The notes: a model not told the origin generated them from the letters alone. Shown: positions 44,079 through 54,936, counted from the first letter of the stretch. The stretch: DNA of 64,000 nucleotides from Bradyrhizobium sp. WSM1417 (GCF_000515415.1 NZ_KI911783.1:1974392-2038391); one strand, 5' to 3'. Made by a program: numbers and translations.

Positions 44079-47000
44079 TCGAGCTCCGCCGTATCATCAT
44101 GGTCGATTGGTACCTGTTCCGGGCGCAGCAGGTCGACATGCTCGGCATGACGGCGATCATCGGTCCGAATGGAGCGGGGAAATCGGCGATCATCGACGCC
44201 GTGCAGACCGTATTGTCCGGTGCGAGCATGGCCAGCATCCGCTTCAACCCGAGCGCCCAAAGCAACGTCAGGAGCAAGCGGACCCTGCGCGACTATTGCC
44301 TCGGCGTGGTCTCGCTCGACGAGAAGGGCGAGCGGTCGGAGCCGACGCGCCAGCACGCCTACACGTACATAATCCTGGTCTTCGAGGATCTGGACGACGG
44401 CTCGGCGGTGAGCCTGGGCGTCGCGTTTTCCGCCTCGGCATCGCGAAGCGAGGAGGTCTGCGAAGCGCGGTTCATCGCCAAGGGGGCGCTGACGAAGGGC
44501 GACATCCTCGCGGCCGTCGGCGAGGACGAGGTCGAGACGCTGCAGTGGCACGCGGTGCGCAACGCATTGCGTGCCCGGAATATCGAAGTCGACGACGCCT
44601 TCTCAAGCGCGACCGACTTCGTGGCGGAATCGCTCAGGGCCCTATCGCCGGCGGGATTCCCGCTCGACCCGAGGCGCTTCCAGAAGGCGTTCCGGAACGC
44701 CCTGCTGCTGAAGCCCGTGGATAATCCCACGGACTTCGTACGGAACTACGTTCTCGATGTTCAGCCGCTCCAGGTCGACAGGCTTCGGCGCGGCATCGAA
44801 CACTGGCGTTCGCTGACCCGTCGCATTGAGGAATTGAGGGCACAGAGCGCGAGCCTCGCCGGGATCCTCCGCATCGTCGGTCGCGCCGTCGAAAACGAGC
44901 GGGTTATCGCAACGACCGGCTGGCAGATCGCTCGCTTGGAATGGGAGAAGTTTCGACGGGAGGCTAGGAGGCAGGAAGAGGTCATCGCGCAACTCCGGAA
45001 GGCCGCGAGCAGAGTCGAGGTCGACGCGGTAGCGGCCGCAGCCAGACACGCCACCCTTGACGTTGAACACAAGACCGTCGAACTCTCGATCAGGACCAGC
45101 GACGGTGAGCAGCTTGCCCAGATGTACGAGTCGGACAAGACCGCAACCCTGAGCCAGCGCGCCAACTCGATGGCTCCCGTCAAGGAGATCGAGGGTCTCA
45201 TCGCTTCGATCAGGAAGGCCGTCGATCTCAATCTGTTGGTTCGCCGCGACGATTTCTTGCACGCGCTGCTGAGTGCAGTGGCCGTTGCGAGGGGAAGGGC
45301 TCCGTTATCCGAGTGGGACAAGCCGCTTCCGGAGAACTGGAAGGATAGTGCTTCCCATCTGGACGCGGCTCTTGCGGCTGTCGACCAGGCGCGCCTCGAG
45401 GCGGCGCGAAAGACGTTTTCCGACGCGCATTTTCACGCGCGAGTGGCGACCAAGGCTCTGCAGGATCGCATCGAACTGATCGATAGTAACCTGAAGCGGA
45501 TGGATCAAGGGTTAAGCCCGATCGAAGGCGGAACTCGGGACCTCATCAGGCAACTCGGCTCACACGGTATCGAGGCAACACCGCTGTGCGAGTTGGTCGA
45601 GATTCGCGACGACAAATGGCGGATGGCAGCTGAGGCCTTTCTCGGTCGCTCCCGGGAAGCATTGATCGTCGAGCCCACAAGGGCGGTGCGTGCGTTAGAG
45701 ATATTCCGAGAGGGTGGAGAGCATTCCTTCAGGGATGCAGAGGTTATCAACACGACCAAGACCGACAACACCAGGCCGGCTGAAAAGGGCTCGCTCGCAC
45801 AGATCATCAGTACGGAAAACCGTCACGCCAGAGCCTTCCTCAACTATCGGATTGGCCGTCTGATGATGGTCGAAACCATGGATAGGATGGCCGCCGCCGA
45901 GAACGCCATCACGCCAGATCTCATGGTACAGGGAGGTCGGACGGTCCGGCGCTTGCAGAAGCCTCAGTACCTCAAGCTCGGGCGCGCAACGCAGGAGCAG
46001 ATGCGTCAACAGCTTCAGGCCGAACGGCAGCAGTTGCTCCAGCAGCTTGCGGAATCGGCGGGAGATGTCCGACGCTCGGAGGACGAAGCGCGCTTGTTCG
46101 AGGCCATGTTCGGGCAGTTTCAGGCGATCCGCGGCGCCGGCCTGACCTGCTCCGGATGCGGCGAGGAGCTGGCTGCTTTCGATCGCAAACTGGCGGAGAT
46201 CGGGAAAAATATCGAAGACGCCAAGCGGAATCGCGATCCCAAGCTCGTCGCCGATCTGGAGCGCCTCGCCGCCGAGGTTAAGACGGCAAACCGGCTCAAG
46301 ACCGAGACACAGGATGCGTCGACCCGAGCCCACAGCGCGAGAGATCGGGCCGAAGGCGCGTATGAAGACTACATGAGGAAGAATCGTGAAGTCCTGGCAG
46401 GGGCACGTCGCGCCCGCGCGCGCCAGTTGCTGGACGAATTCCCGCAATCGAGGGACATGGGCGACTATCGGTCGAAGGTGGCCGAAATGGCCACTGAGTC
46501 CGTGTCGGACCGCATCGCCGGGCTGACGGCGGACCGGGAAAACCGTTCTACCAACCGGCGCTCCACTCTGATGCGCGAAATGACCGGTGCGATGAACAAG
46601 CACGGTCAGGAATTCCATGTCGTGCCGCCGTTCACCGCCGAGGAGGCAACGCCGTCGGCTGTCGAGCACTGGGCGACCGCGGAAAAGGAGCGCCTCGATG
46701 CGCACGAGCTGGTTCAGTACGAGGAGCAGTGCCGGAACGCCGCGACCGAGATGACCTCGGCCTTCCGGGACGATCTATTGCATCGGCTGGATGACGCCTT
46801 CATGGGCATCAAGAACACCCTGAACGAACTCAACCGCCACCTGAAGGATCGTCAGTTTCACGGGCGAGACTACTACTCGTTCAAGGCGCTCGAGGCCCCG
46901 ACCCATGTCGACATGATCGAGCTGGTCGAGGAGTCCAGAAAGCCCGAGTTCAATCTGCCTCTCTTCGGTGATCGCAGCGGCGACGCGAACTCTCCCATGA

Positions 47001-47575
47001 TGCGAGCGGTCCGCCAGATCGAGGAGATCTTATCCAATCCGGAGGCGCGGACCGAGGACATCGAGGACCCGCGCAAGTATTTCAATTTCGAGCTCTACAT
47101 TCAGGACGCCCAGGGCAAAATCCGCTCGTCGCTGACGAGCCGCGCGGGAACGGGGTCCGGCGGTGAAGGGCAGCTACCCTTCTACATCGCGATCGGGGCG
47201 TCGCTGGCCGCCACCTACCAGAACCGGCGCACGGGCGAGAGCGGACTTTCGCTCGCCATCTTCGACGAGGCCTTCAACCGTCTGGACACCAGGGCCATCG
47301 GTCAGTGCTCGCAATTCATGCGGGATCTCGGACTCCAGGTCATGCTGGCCACCCCCGACGAAAAGCGGCACGTCTTCATGGAAGTGGTCGATACGGTGGT
47401 GAACGTGAACCGCCTGGGCAACCAGGTGATGATCGATACCGAATTGCTCACCGAGAAGGCTCGAGACGCCATCGTCGCTGCCGACCCGTATCGCAAGGGC
47501 TTCGACGTATTCAAATCCGAGCTGATTGCTGCCGGAACGGCTCCCGCCATGCCGCAGGACCAGGCGGCTGAATGA
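44075..47575 (+). CDS. jetC: Wadjet SMC-like ATPase JetC
   Basis: 1166 residues, GTG start. Walker A is IIGPNGAGKSAIIDAVQ (about residues 27-43). Long heptad-rich coiled coils fill the middle, with a CSGCGEEL pair near residue 691, reminiscent of a small zinc hook but single. The ABC signature GSGGEGQLPFYIAIG is near 1027 and Walker B LAIFDEAFNRLD near 1061. This is the motor that extrudes plasmid DNA in Wadjet. Overlaps jetB (GTGA) and jetD (ATGA) by four bases each. Intact. Confidence 0.93.
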   Translation: MIELRRIIMVDWYLFRAQQVDMLGMTAIIGPNGAGKSAIIDAVQTVLSGASMASIRFNPSAQSNVRSKRTLRDYCLGVVSLDEKGERSEPTRQHAYTYIILVFEDLDDGSAVSLGVAFSASASRSEEVCEARFIAKGALTKGDILAAVGEDEVETLQWHAVRNALRARNIEVDDAFSSATDFVAESLRALSPAGFPLDPRRFQKAFRNALLLKPVDNPTDFVRNYVLDVQPLQVDRLRRGIEHWRSLTRRIEELRAQSASLAGILRIVGRAVENERVIATTGWQIARLEWEKFRREARRQEEVIAQLRKAASRVEVDAVAAAARHATLDVEHKTVELSIRTSDGEQLAQMYESDKTATLSQRANSMAPVKEIEGLIASIRKAVDLNLLVRRDDFLHALLSAVAVARGRAPLSEWDKPLPENWKDSASHLDAALAAVDQARLEAARKTFSDAHFHARVATKALQDRIELIDSNLKRMDQGLSPIEGGTRDLIRQLGSHGIEATPLCELVEIRDDKWRMAAEAFLGRSREALIVEPTRAVRALEIFREGGEHSFRDAEVINTTKTDNTRPAEKGSLAQIISTENRHARAFLNYRIGRLMMVETMDRMAAAENAITPDLMVQGGRTVRRLQKPQYLKLGRATQEQMRQQLQAERQQLLQQLAESAGDVRRSEDEARLFEAMFGQFQAIRGAGLTCSGCGEELAAFDRKLAEIGKNIEDAKRNRDPKLVADLERLAAEVKTANRLKTETQDASTRAHSARDRAEGAYEDYMRKNREVLAGARRARARQLLDEFPQSRDMGDYRSKVAEMATESVSDRIAGLTADRENRSTNRRSTLMREMTGAMNKHGQEFHVVPPFTAEEATPSAVEHWATAEKERLDAHELVQYEEQCRNAATEMTSAFRDDLLHRLDDAFMGIKNTLNELNRHLKDRQFHGRDYYSFKALEAPTHVDMIELVEESRKPEFNLPLFGDRSGDANSPMMRAVRQIEEILSNPEARTEDIEDPRKYFNFELYIQDAQGKIRSSLTSRAGTGSGGEGQLPFYIAIGASLAATYQNRRTGESGLSLAIFDEAFNRLDTRAIGQCSQFMRDLGLQVMLATPDEKRHVFMEVVDTVVNVNRLGNQVMIDTELLTEKARDAIVAADPYRKGFDVFKSELIAAGTAPAMPQDQAAE

Positions 47576-48771
47576 CCGAGGTTCGGACAGCGGATGCCGG
47601 GGTCGAATTTCTCGAACGCCTGCTGGAGCGGAGCGAGCGCAACCCCGACCGTTCGCGGCCGGCTTCCGCGGCTCCGGATTACGACCGGCTATCGACCGCA
47701 CAGCAGGTGAGCCGGTTTCACGAGCTGATGGCTGCCGCGGAGAGGTTCGGTGCCGTCGAGGTGCAGCGGGGCAGGAGGGACCGCGGCCACCTGATCGAGC
47801 GGGTCCGCGTCCGCGACCTTGAGCTTCTTGCCAGACACCTCGGACGTCCGACTGCGGCGGCCACAGCGCAGCGCGTCAGGCAGGAGTTGCTACCGGTGGC
47901 GACCGCCGGAGAGCCGTGGGTCGCCACCGTGTTGGACGAGATGGCGGCAAGATGGGCGCGGGGCGAGGCCGTCCATCGCCTGACGGCCGGCCAAGCCGAC
48001 GCCGCCAAGGAGTTCCTGACACTCTTGGCGTCCCTCTCTCGGCAGGAGGCCAGAGGACTGGACGCGCGAACTTTCAGTAAAAAGGCGACGAACGACACGA
48101 AGGCCTTCGATCGGCACGCTTCGCGGCTCGCGGCCGTTCTCGGTGTCCGGATCGGACAGCCTGGCGCTGGGGCCGACGTGGTCTGGACGCACATCGGGTT
48201 GGAGCGATTCAGCCATCCTGTTCATCTGAAGGGGCCCGTAGCGGTAGACGGAAGCGGCGGCCGCCTGGTCGATGGCCGGGCCAAGCCGTTCGCCTCTATC
48301 CACCCGGAGATGCTCCCGCAGCTGTCGCTGTTGGACCGTCCGACGGCGATCCTGACGATCGAGAACTATGCCAGCTTCAACCGCCAAGTCCGCGAGATCA
48401 AGGACGGGAGCCTCGTCGTCTACACCGGCGGTTTCCCTGCAGCAGGGGTCGTGGAGCTTCTGGCGAAGGTTCTAGTCACCGCTCCGGCCGAGGTGCCCTT
48501 CTTGCACTGGGGCGACGTGGACGCCGGCGGCGTGCGAATCTTCAGGTATCTGGAGGAAAACCTCCCGCGCGGGCCGCGACCGCACCTGATGACTAAGGAT
48601 TTGGCTGAAGAATCCGGGCAGCCGGCCGAAGCGGATCCGAGCTTGAGTTCGATTGCTAGGTCGGACAGCGCGGTTCGAGAGCTGGCGGACTGGTTGGCTT
48701 TCGGATCGGAGGTGCGCCACCTGGAGCAGGAGGCGCTCGAGCCTCGATCCGCCGTGCCCGCCACGATCTAG
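47572..48771 (+). CDS. jetD: Wadjet nuclease JetD (DUF3322/DUF2220)
   Basis: 399 residues. JetD is a Toprim-type nuclease that cleaves the plasmid held by JetABC. The N-terminal half matches the DUF3322 arm, and the C-terminal half the topoisomerase VI-like Toprim part: LTIENYASFNRQ (acidic residue), VPFLHWGDVDAGGVRIFRYLE (the D-x-D pair) and the end WLAFGSEVRHLEQEALEP. Its start overlaps the jetC stop. Last gene of the operon; about 240 bases follow before the next operon. Confidence 0.9.
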   Translation: MTEVRTADAGVEFLERLLERSERNPDRSRPASAAPDYDRLSTAQQVSRFHELMAAAERFGAVEVQRGRRDRGHLIERVRVRDLELLARHLGRPTAAATAQRVRQELLPVATAGEPWVATVLDEMAARWARGEAVHRLTAGQADAAKEFLTLLASLSRQEARGLDARTFSKKATNDTKAFDRHASRLAAVLGVRIGQPGAGADVVWTHIGLERFSHPVHLKGPVAVDGSGGRLVDGRAKPFASIHPEMLPQLSLLDRPTAILTIENYASFNRQVREIKDGSLVVYTGGFPAAGVVELLAKVLVTAPAEVPFLHWGDVDAGGVRIFRYLEENLPRGPRPHLMTKDLAEESGQPAEADPSLSSIARSDSAVRELADWLAFGSEVRHLEQEALEPRSAVPATI

Positions 48772-49011
48772 ACCTAGGTCGAGCTTGAGCAAACCTAGGT
48801 GATATGGTTCGGGGACAGGAATGATAAGAACACGTAGACCGTCCGAGCCTAAATCTCCACGAAGTCAAAGCCATACTAGCTTTCGGCATCGCGAAATACG
48901 TGGAAACGATAAGGGATATTCTCGATTGAGCTTGCGAGGATCGGCAACTCCGTGGGACGGTCTTATTGTATCGGCGGCCATTGCCGCATGCATTGATTAC
49001 GAAACGAAGCG

Positions 49012-51399
49012 ATGGGGCGACGTAGCAATAATTCGGCAGGGATGGGCATACTCATCGTTCTGGGCCTCGCCTTTTGGGCCCTGAGCGCCGCGTACCATTT
49101 CATTCAACAAAATGCGGCCGCCATCGCCGTCGGCGCCATCGTATTCGGGCTCGTGCTGCTGATCTGGTCGATCTTTTCGCGCGCAGGATCGAAAGGCGCG
49201 GCCCCGCCCTCGCTTCCCCGAAACATGTCGGTCACCGCCGCCGTTGCGCAAGGAAACCAGTCTAAGCGAGTCCTTGCCCGGTGGATCGCGCCTTCAGAAG
49301 CCGTGGCCGTGCAGGGGGCGCAGATCTCGGGAGGCTTGTTCTACCTGGGAGACTTCTTGCGACTGCCGGACGGTCGCTCGACTGACCAGTGCGTCATCAA
49401 TCCGAAGCTCTCGGCGAGTGCGGTTCGGCCGGACGTCGAGGGCGCCTCGATGCCATACTGGCCGTCCTATGCCGGCATCACTCCCGCTGCACGCCGCGCC
49501 TTTCTGAACTGGATGGCCGAAGGACGCAGCGGCCGTGCCTATGGCGTCGGGCACGTGTTCCTTTTCTTCTATGCTCTGGAGCACCGCGCCTTCGTCGACA
49601 CGGATCCTACGTCATTGCCTGCTCTGATCCAGGAAGTGGAGCGGCTGCTGACGGTCTATGGAGATAACAACTCGTTCCGCGGCTACGCCAGCCGGTTTTT
49701 GAGTTGCGCCAGGATAGCGGCGGGCATCCCGGTCTTGCCGCCTAAACCTTCACCCGAACGAACATTTTCCTCCGAACCGGATGTCGCGATCCGACTTTGC
49801 CTCGGATTGGCGCTGCAGCGGGACGGGGCACTCGGTCCTGATGATGCCTTGCTGTGGGTGCTCGCACTTCCGGACGTCTATCTCCGAACGCCCGCAGTCC
49901 GGTGTTTCGAGGAATTCGAACGGCTCTTTCGCCATCGGTTCAGCGAGCGCTACCCTAACGGCCTGGCGCTTCGAGCGACCGGCAACATCCGCCTCAACTA
50001 CAAGTCCGCAAGCGGCGCCTTCGAGGTGTCGATACCTGGTGGCCACGAACGATATCCGGACATCTGCCAAGCCTCAGGAAGGGCACCGGCCGATCTCAAA
50101 ACGATCGTGCAGGAGTGCACGGACGAACTCGACAGTTTCAGTCGTTTCGTGGGCCGCCGTCCGGAAGCTCGGGAGTCCATGCAGGCCGCGCTCTTGCTTC
50201 CGGAGCCACTACAACGAGATCCCGCCGACGGCCGCATTCATCTCTTCGGCCAGAAGATGCATCGCGCGATGGGCGAGCACAAACGCGCCAGCACGAAGAT
50301 GCGCAACATGCTGGAGGCCGCGGGCTTAGACATGCCGGCGAACGGCAAAGTCACGCCAGCTCTTGCTGATCAACTCGGCTCGGTTCTGGACTGCATCGAC
50401 ATCGCAATCGAACCGGATCGCCGCTATGGGAGCGGCGTCCCTCAACTCGACGACCAGGTCATCATCTTCAAGGCGGATGGCGGGGGGAAGGTCGATCCCG
50501 ATCGATCGAGCTACAGAGCGGTCAAGGTTCAGGTCGAGGTGGCCGTGTTGGCTGCGGCGGCCGACGGCGACGCCTCTAGCGACGAGATGAAGCGTGTGAT
50601 CGCGGGTGTCCGAGAGGCCGCTGACCTCACTCCGATCGAGCAGGCCCGGCTGATCGCCTACGCCGTGACCGTGTTCAACAGTCCGCCCAAGCAGGACCGG
50701 GTGATGCGCAAGCTGGGGGAACGAAGCCCAGAGGAACGCACGATCATCGCGGAGGCCGCGCTCGCTATCATCGCCGGCAACGACAGCGTCGATCCGAGCG
50801 AAGTGCGCTTTCTGGAGCGCCTTCACAAGGCGCTCGGGCTTCCGAAGGAGCGGGTCTATTCCGCCCTGCATCGGGCAAGTCCGCCTCAGGCAGCCGACGA
50901 ACCCGTCGCCATCTCCCAAGAGGTCCGCACCGCGGGTATCCCCATCCCGGACTCGGAGAAGGCGCCTACTCCAGTTGCGGCGGTCAAGCCGGTGGCGGAG
51001 ACGGCACCGGCTTCGACTATCCGCATAGATGCTGTCCGTCTTGCGCGTACCCAACGCGAGACTCAAACCGTCGCCGCGCTCTTGGCCAACATCTTCGAGG
51101 AAGACGCCCCGTCTCCGGCCGAACCCGCGCCCGTGGCCCCAGAGACGATCGGCTCGTTTGCCGGGCTCGACGCCGGGCATGCCGAGCTGCTCGAACTCCT
51201 CGAGATCAAGGGATCCTTGCCGCGAGCGGAATTCGACCAGCGCGCGAAGGACCTCAAACTGTTGCCGGACGGCGCCCTCGAACGGATCAACGACTGGGCC
51301 TTCGATCGGTTCGAGGAGGCGATCATCGAGGACGGCGAGGACGTCGTCATGGTAGAGCATCTGCGCGAAAGGCTCGCTCAATTGAGAGAAGCGGCATGA
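49012..51399 (+). CDS. Shango system TerB-domain protein SngA-like
   Basis: 795 residues with two N-terminal membrane helices (MGILIVLGLAFWALSAAYHFI and AIAVGAIVFGLVLLIWSIF). A TerB-N-type domain follows (about 80-260: WIAPSEAVAVQGAQISGGLFYLG, then PAARRAFLNWMAEGR). A TerB domain (about 505-640) has VEVAVLAAAADGDASSDEMKRVIAGVREA and a matching second acidic loop IIAGNDSVDPSEVRFLERLHKALGL. A TerB-C-like end is at about 710-795. In the Shango anti-phage system a TerB protein is encoded with an ATPase and a helicase, as here. Shares ATGA with the next gene. Membrane anchoring suggests the complex sits at the inner membrane. Confidence 0.82.
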   Translation: MGRRSNNSAGMGILIVLGLAFWALSAAYHFIQQNAAAIAVGAIVFGLVLLIWSIFSRAGSKGAAPPSLPRNMSVTAAVAQGNQSKRVLARWIAPSEAVAVQGAQISGGLFYLGDFLRLPDGRSTDQCVINPKLSASAVRPDVEGASMPYWPSYAGITPAARRAFLNWMAEGRSGRAYGVGHVFLFFYALEHRAFVDTDPTSLPALIQEVERLLTVYGDNNSFRGYASRFLSCARIAAGIPVLPPKPSPERTFSSEPDVAIRLCLGLALQRDGALGPDDALLWVLALPDVYLRTPAVRCFEEFERLFRHRFSERYPNGLALRATGNIRLNYKSASGAFEVSIPGGHERYPDICQASGRAPADLKTIVQECTDELDSFSRFVGRRPEARESMQAALLLPEPLQRDPADGRIHLFGQKMHRAMGEHKRASTKMRNMLEAAGLDMPANGKVTPALADQLGSVLDCIDIAIEPDRRYGSGVPQLDDQVIIFKADGGGKVDPDRSSYRAVKVQVEVAVLAAAADGDASSDEMKRVIAGVREAADLTPIEQARLIAYAVTVFNSPPKQDRVMRKLGERSPEERTIIAEAALAIIAGNDSVDPSEVRFLERLHKALGLPKERVYSALHRASPPQAADEPVAISQEVRTAGIPIPDSEKAPTPVAAVKPVAETAPASTIRIDAVRLARTQRETQTVAALLANIFEEDAPSPAEPAPVAPETIGSFAGLDAGHAELLELLEIKGSLPRAEFDQRAKDLKLLPDGALERINDWAFDRFEEAIIEDGEDVVMVEHLRERLAQLREAA

Positions 51400-52730
51400 A
51401 TCCTTCTACTCCACGGCCCGTCAGAGCCAAGGACCGAGACACTATCATCCAGGCGCTCGCCGCAGGCGTGGTGCCGCGCATGGGCCTGTCACACATTCAG
51501 GTCGGCCGAGCGGCCGAGATCACGGCCCTGGTCCGCGACATCGATCGGATCTCGGATGGCGGTGCCGGCGTTCGATTCGTCATTGGAGAATACGGTGCCG
51601 GCAAGACGTTCTTCGCCAACCTGATCCGGCTCATAGCCTTGGAGCGGAAGTGCGTCACGGTCCACGCCGATCTCGCGCCGGACCGACGCATCCACGCGAG
51701 CGGCGGCCAGGCCCGGGCCTTGTACTCGGAAGCCATCCGCAACATGGCCACTCGTACGAAGCCTGACGGCGGTGCGTTGGCCGCCGTGATTGAGCGGTTG
51801 GTGACGGACTCCGTCAAGGAAGCCGCCGATCGGAAGCTTCCCGTCGAGAACGTCATCGAGCAGAAGCTTGCCCCCATTCAGGAGTTCGTCGGCGGGTACG
51901 ATTTCGCGGTCGTGCTGAAGGCTTACTGGCGCGGCAGCGAGAATTCGGACGAGATGCTGAAGACGTCTGCCCTGAGGTGGCTACGCGGCGAATTCTCGAC
52001 GAAAACGGAAGCCCGCCAGGCGCTTGGGGTCCGGTCGATCATCGACGACGATAACGTCTACGACTCGCTGAAGTCGCTGGCCTGTCTGACGCGGTTGGCC
52101 GGTTACGCCGGCTTGGTCGTGATGTTCGACGAGATGGTCAACATCTACAAACTGCAGAACTCCCAGGCTCGCAATCAGAACTTCGAGGAGATACTTCGCA
52201 TCGTCAACGACGCCCTGCAGGGCAACACGACCGGGATCGGCTTCGTGATGTGCGGGACGCCGGAATTCCTCCTCGACACGCGGCGCGGCCTGTACAGCTA
52301 CGAAGCGCTGCAATCGCGCCTGTCCGAGAACCGTTTCGCGGCCAACGGCCTCGTTGACTACAGCGGTCCGGTCATCCGGCTTCAGAGCCTCACGCCGGAG
52401 GATCTTGTCGTTCTCCTGTCCAACATCCGGAATGTCTTTGCTGGCGGAGATCCTACGAAGTTCCTGGTGCCCGACGATGCCCTGACGGCGTTCATGGATC
52501 ACTGCAATCGCCGCATCGGGGAGGCGTACTTCAGGACGCCGCGCACAACGGTCCGCGCATTCGTCCAGATGCTCGCCGTTCTCGAGCAGAACCCGGGCGC
52601 CCGCTGGCAGGACCTGATCGGGGGCATTCAGATCGTCCCCGACGCGCCAGATATGGCGGCTCCGGACGAGACGACCCAGTCCGCGGGAGGGGAGGGCGAT
52701 GAGCTCACCAGTCTCCGCATCGGCAGCTGA
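51396..52730 (+). CDS. Shango ATPase SngB-like (BrxD/DUF2791 family)
   Basis: 444 residues. P-loop ATPase of the BrxD-like family: Walker A FVIGEYGAGKTFF (Gly64-Lys70-Thr71), Walker B GLVVMFDEMVNIYK near residue 240, sensor region IGFVMCGTPEFLLD, and the start PRPVRAKDRDTIIQALAAGVVPRMGL typical of BREX BrxD. With the TerB protein before it and a helicase after it, it forms the Shango core. The next gene starts 32 bases before its end with a strong GGAGGGG ribosome site, so translation is coupled. Confidence 0.85.
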   Translation: MNPSTPRPVRAKDRDTIIQALAAGVVPRMGLSHIQVGRAAEITALVRDIDRISDGGAGVRFVIGEYGAGKTFFANLIRLIALERKCVTVHADLAPDRRIHASGGQARALYSEAIRNMATRTKPDGGALAAVIERLVTDSVKEAADRKLPVENVIEQKLAPIQEFVGGYDFAVVLKAYWRGSENSDEMLKTSALRWLRGEFSTKTEARQALGVRSIIDDDNVYDSLKSLACLTRLAGYAGLVVMFDEMVNIYKLQNSQARNQNFEEILRIVNDALQGNTTGIGFVMCGTPEFLLDTRRGLYSYEALQSRLSENRFAANGLVDYSGPVIRLQSLTPEDLVVLLSNIRNVFAGGDPTKFLVPDDALTAFMDHCNRRIGEAYFRTPRTTVRAFVQMLAVLEQNPGARWQDLIGGIQIVPDAPDMAAPDETTQSAGGEGDELTSLRIGS

Positions 52731-54936
52731 CGGCGCGTACGATCGGCTCCATCCGAAGATCCGGCGCTGGATACGCGACCAGGGCTGGGATGAGCTTCGC
52801 GAGATCCAGGCGCGCGCAATCGGCGCCATTCTCGACGGCACCGGCGATGTCGTGATCGCTGCAGCGACCGCCGCCGGCAAAACCGAGGCGGCGATCCTGC
52901 CCATCCTGACGCTGACCGCCGACAGAAAGGCTGCCGGATTCTCCGCAATCTACGTCAGTCCACTGAAGGCATTGATCAACGATCAATTTCGGCGGTTGGA
53001 CGAACTCTGCGAGGCGATGGAGATTCCTGTCGTCAAGTGGCATGGGGACGCGCCCCAGGCCGAGAAGAGGAAGGCTATCGCGAAGCCTTCCGGCGTCGCG
53101 CTGATAACTCCCGAGTCGATCGAAGCCATGCTGACGCGACGCCCTGGCGACGCGGTGCGCCTCTTCGGATCGGCCGAGTTCATTGTGGTGGACGAAGTGC
53201 ACGCCTTTTTGCAGGGCCCTCGCGGGCTCCACGTGGCCAGTCTCTTGAAGCGCATCGACGCGATGGCTCGGAAGCCGGCGCGCAGGGTCGGACTGTCGGC
53301 TACGATCGGCGATATGAGCCAAGCGATGGCCTGGCTCCGGCCGTCTGACCCCGGCAACGTCGACCTTTTGGTGGCGAAGACCGATGCGCCGGAGTTGAGG
53401 CTCCAGATACGCGGCTACATAGAGCCGCCCGATCTGGACGACCCGGATCATGCCGAAGGGGCCAGCCATGACGCTGAAGCCCCCAAGCGGATCGCACTGG
53501 ACGCGATTTGCGACCACCTGTTCGAGAACTTGCGCGGTACGAACAATCTCGTTTTTGGCGGCTCCCGCCGGACGGTGGAGTCGGCCGCTGACCGCCTTCG
53601 GCGTCGATGCGAAAAGGCGGGGGTCCCGAACGAGTTCTATCCCCATCACGGCAGTCTCTCGAAGGTTCTCCGAGAGGATCTGGAAATTCGGCTGAAGGAC
53701 GGCGGCCTGCCGACGACGGCGGTCTGCACGTCGACGCTTGAACTCGGCGTGGATATCGGCTCCGTCAAGTCTGTCGCCCAGATCGGCGCGCCCCGATCCC
53801 TCTCGTCTCTTCGGCAACGTCTGGGGCGGACGGGGCGGCGGCGCGGAACCCCATCGATTCTCCGCGTCTATGTCCGCGAGCCCTACGTCGACACCAAGTC
53901 CGGGACCCTCGACCAGTTGCGGCCGAATACCATCCGGTCGGTGGCGGTCGTGCGCTTGCTGCTGGCCGGGTTCGTGGAGCCTGCCGGGCCAAGCCCAGAA
54001 ACGGCTTCCACACTGATCCATCAGATGCTGTCCGTGATCGCCGAACGCGGCGGCATCCGCCCGAAGCCGCTGTTCGACCTTCTATGCGGACCGGGGCCGT
54101 TCGGGTCGATCGATACGGCTGACTTCGCGCAATTGCTGCGTCATCTTGGGTCGTCGGAAGTTCGACTGATCGAGCAGGCACCGGACGGCATCCTCATGCT
54201 CGGACCTGAGGGAGAGAAGATCGTGCAATCGCGCGATTTCTTCGCCGTATTCGAGAGCTCGGACGAGTGGCGCCTCACGGCGAGCGGCCGTACGCTCGGA
54301 ACTCTCCCCATATCCTTCCCGGTTCACAAGGACAGCCTGGTCGTCTTCGCCGGCCAACGATGGGTCGTCCTGGACGTCGACGAGGCCGGGAAGGTCCTAT
54401 CGGTGGCCCCGCATCCCGGAGGCATGGTGCCGAGGTTCGAGCCTTCCAGCGGCGAGCCCGCCCACGACCGGCTGCTGGCCGAGATGAGGGCGGTCTACCT
54501 CGACAACGACATTCCGGAATACCTGGACAAGGCAGCCCAGGTGCTGCTGGCCGAAGGCCGCGACACCTTCAGGGGGCTCGATCTCGAGAGGCGAGCCATC
54601 GTCCAGGAACAGCGCGATCTTCACATGTTCGTCTGGAGGGGGTCGCAGACGACCGCCGTCTTCAGCGCGGTGTTGGGGATGGCAGGCTTGGAATGTGGTG
54701 TCCACGATCTGGGGGTGACCGTGCCCAAGACGACGGCAGCACAGATGATGCCGATCCTGGAAAAGCTCGGCTCGATCTCGGCGCTCGAACCTCTGGACGT
54801 CGCGGCATTCGTGAAGAACGTGCGCGCGGGAAAGTTTCAGGATTTCGTCCCGGAGGCGCTCGCGCAGAAGCAATGGGCCCTTCAGAACGGACAGTTCGTC
54901 GGTACGGCTACCGCCATTGCCAAATCCTTGCGCTGA
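52699..54936 (+). CDS. Shango DEAD/DEAH helicase SngC-like (BrxHI/Lhr-like)
   Basis: 745 residues. Superfamily 2 helicase motifs: I AATAAGKTEAAILP (about 53-66), II VVDEVHAF (about 163), III SATIGD, VI QRLGRTGRRRG (about 373-383), with the Lhr-type SLSSLRQRLGRTGRR order. A C-terminal region (Lhr-core-like) of about 300 residues follows. It is the third Shango gene. About 250 bases separate it from the AddB-like gene, so the next genes may have their own promoter or be read through. Confidence 0.86.
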   Translation: MSSPVSASAADGAYDRLHPKIRRWIRDQGWDELREIQARAIGAILDGTGDVVIAAATAAGKTEAAILPILTLTADRKAAGFSAIYVSPLKALINDQFRRLDELCEAMEIPVVKWHGDAPQAEKRKAIAKPSGVALITPESIEAMLTRRPGDAVRLFGSAEFIVVDEVHAFLQGPRGLHVASLLKRIDAMARKPARRVGLSATIGDMSQAMAWLRPSDPGNVDLLVAKTDAPELRLQIRGYIEPPDLDDPDHAEGASHDAEAPKRIALDAICDHLFENLRGTNNLVFGGSRRTVESAADRLRRRCEKAGVPNEFYPHHGSLSKVLREDLEIRLKDGGLPTTAVCTSTLELGVDIGSVKSVAQIGAPRSLSSLRQRLGRTGRRRGTPSILRVYVREPYVDTKSGTLDQLRPNTIRSVAVVRLLLAGFVEPAGPSPETASTLIHQMLSVIAERGGIRPKPLFDLLCGPGPFGSIDTADFAQLLRHLGSSEVRLIEQAPDGILMLGPEGEKIVQSRDFFAVFESSDEWRLTASGRTLGTLPISFPVHKDSLVVFAGQRWVVLDVDEAGKVLSVAPHPGGMVPRFEPSSGEPAHDRLLAEMRAVYLDNDIPEYLDKAAQVLLAEGRDTFRGLDLERRAIVQEQRDLHMFVWRGSQTTAVFSAVLGMAGLECGVHDLGVTVPKTTAAQMMPILEKLGSISALEPLDVAAFVKNVRAGKFQDFVPEALAQKQWALQNGQFVGTATAIAKSLR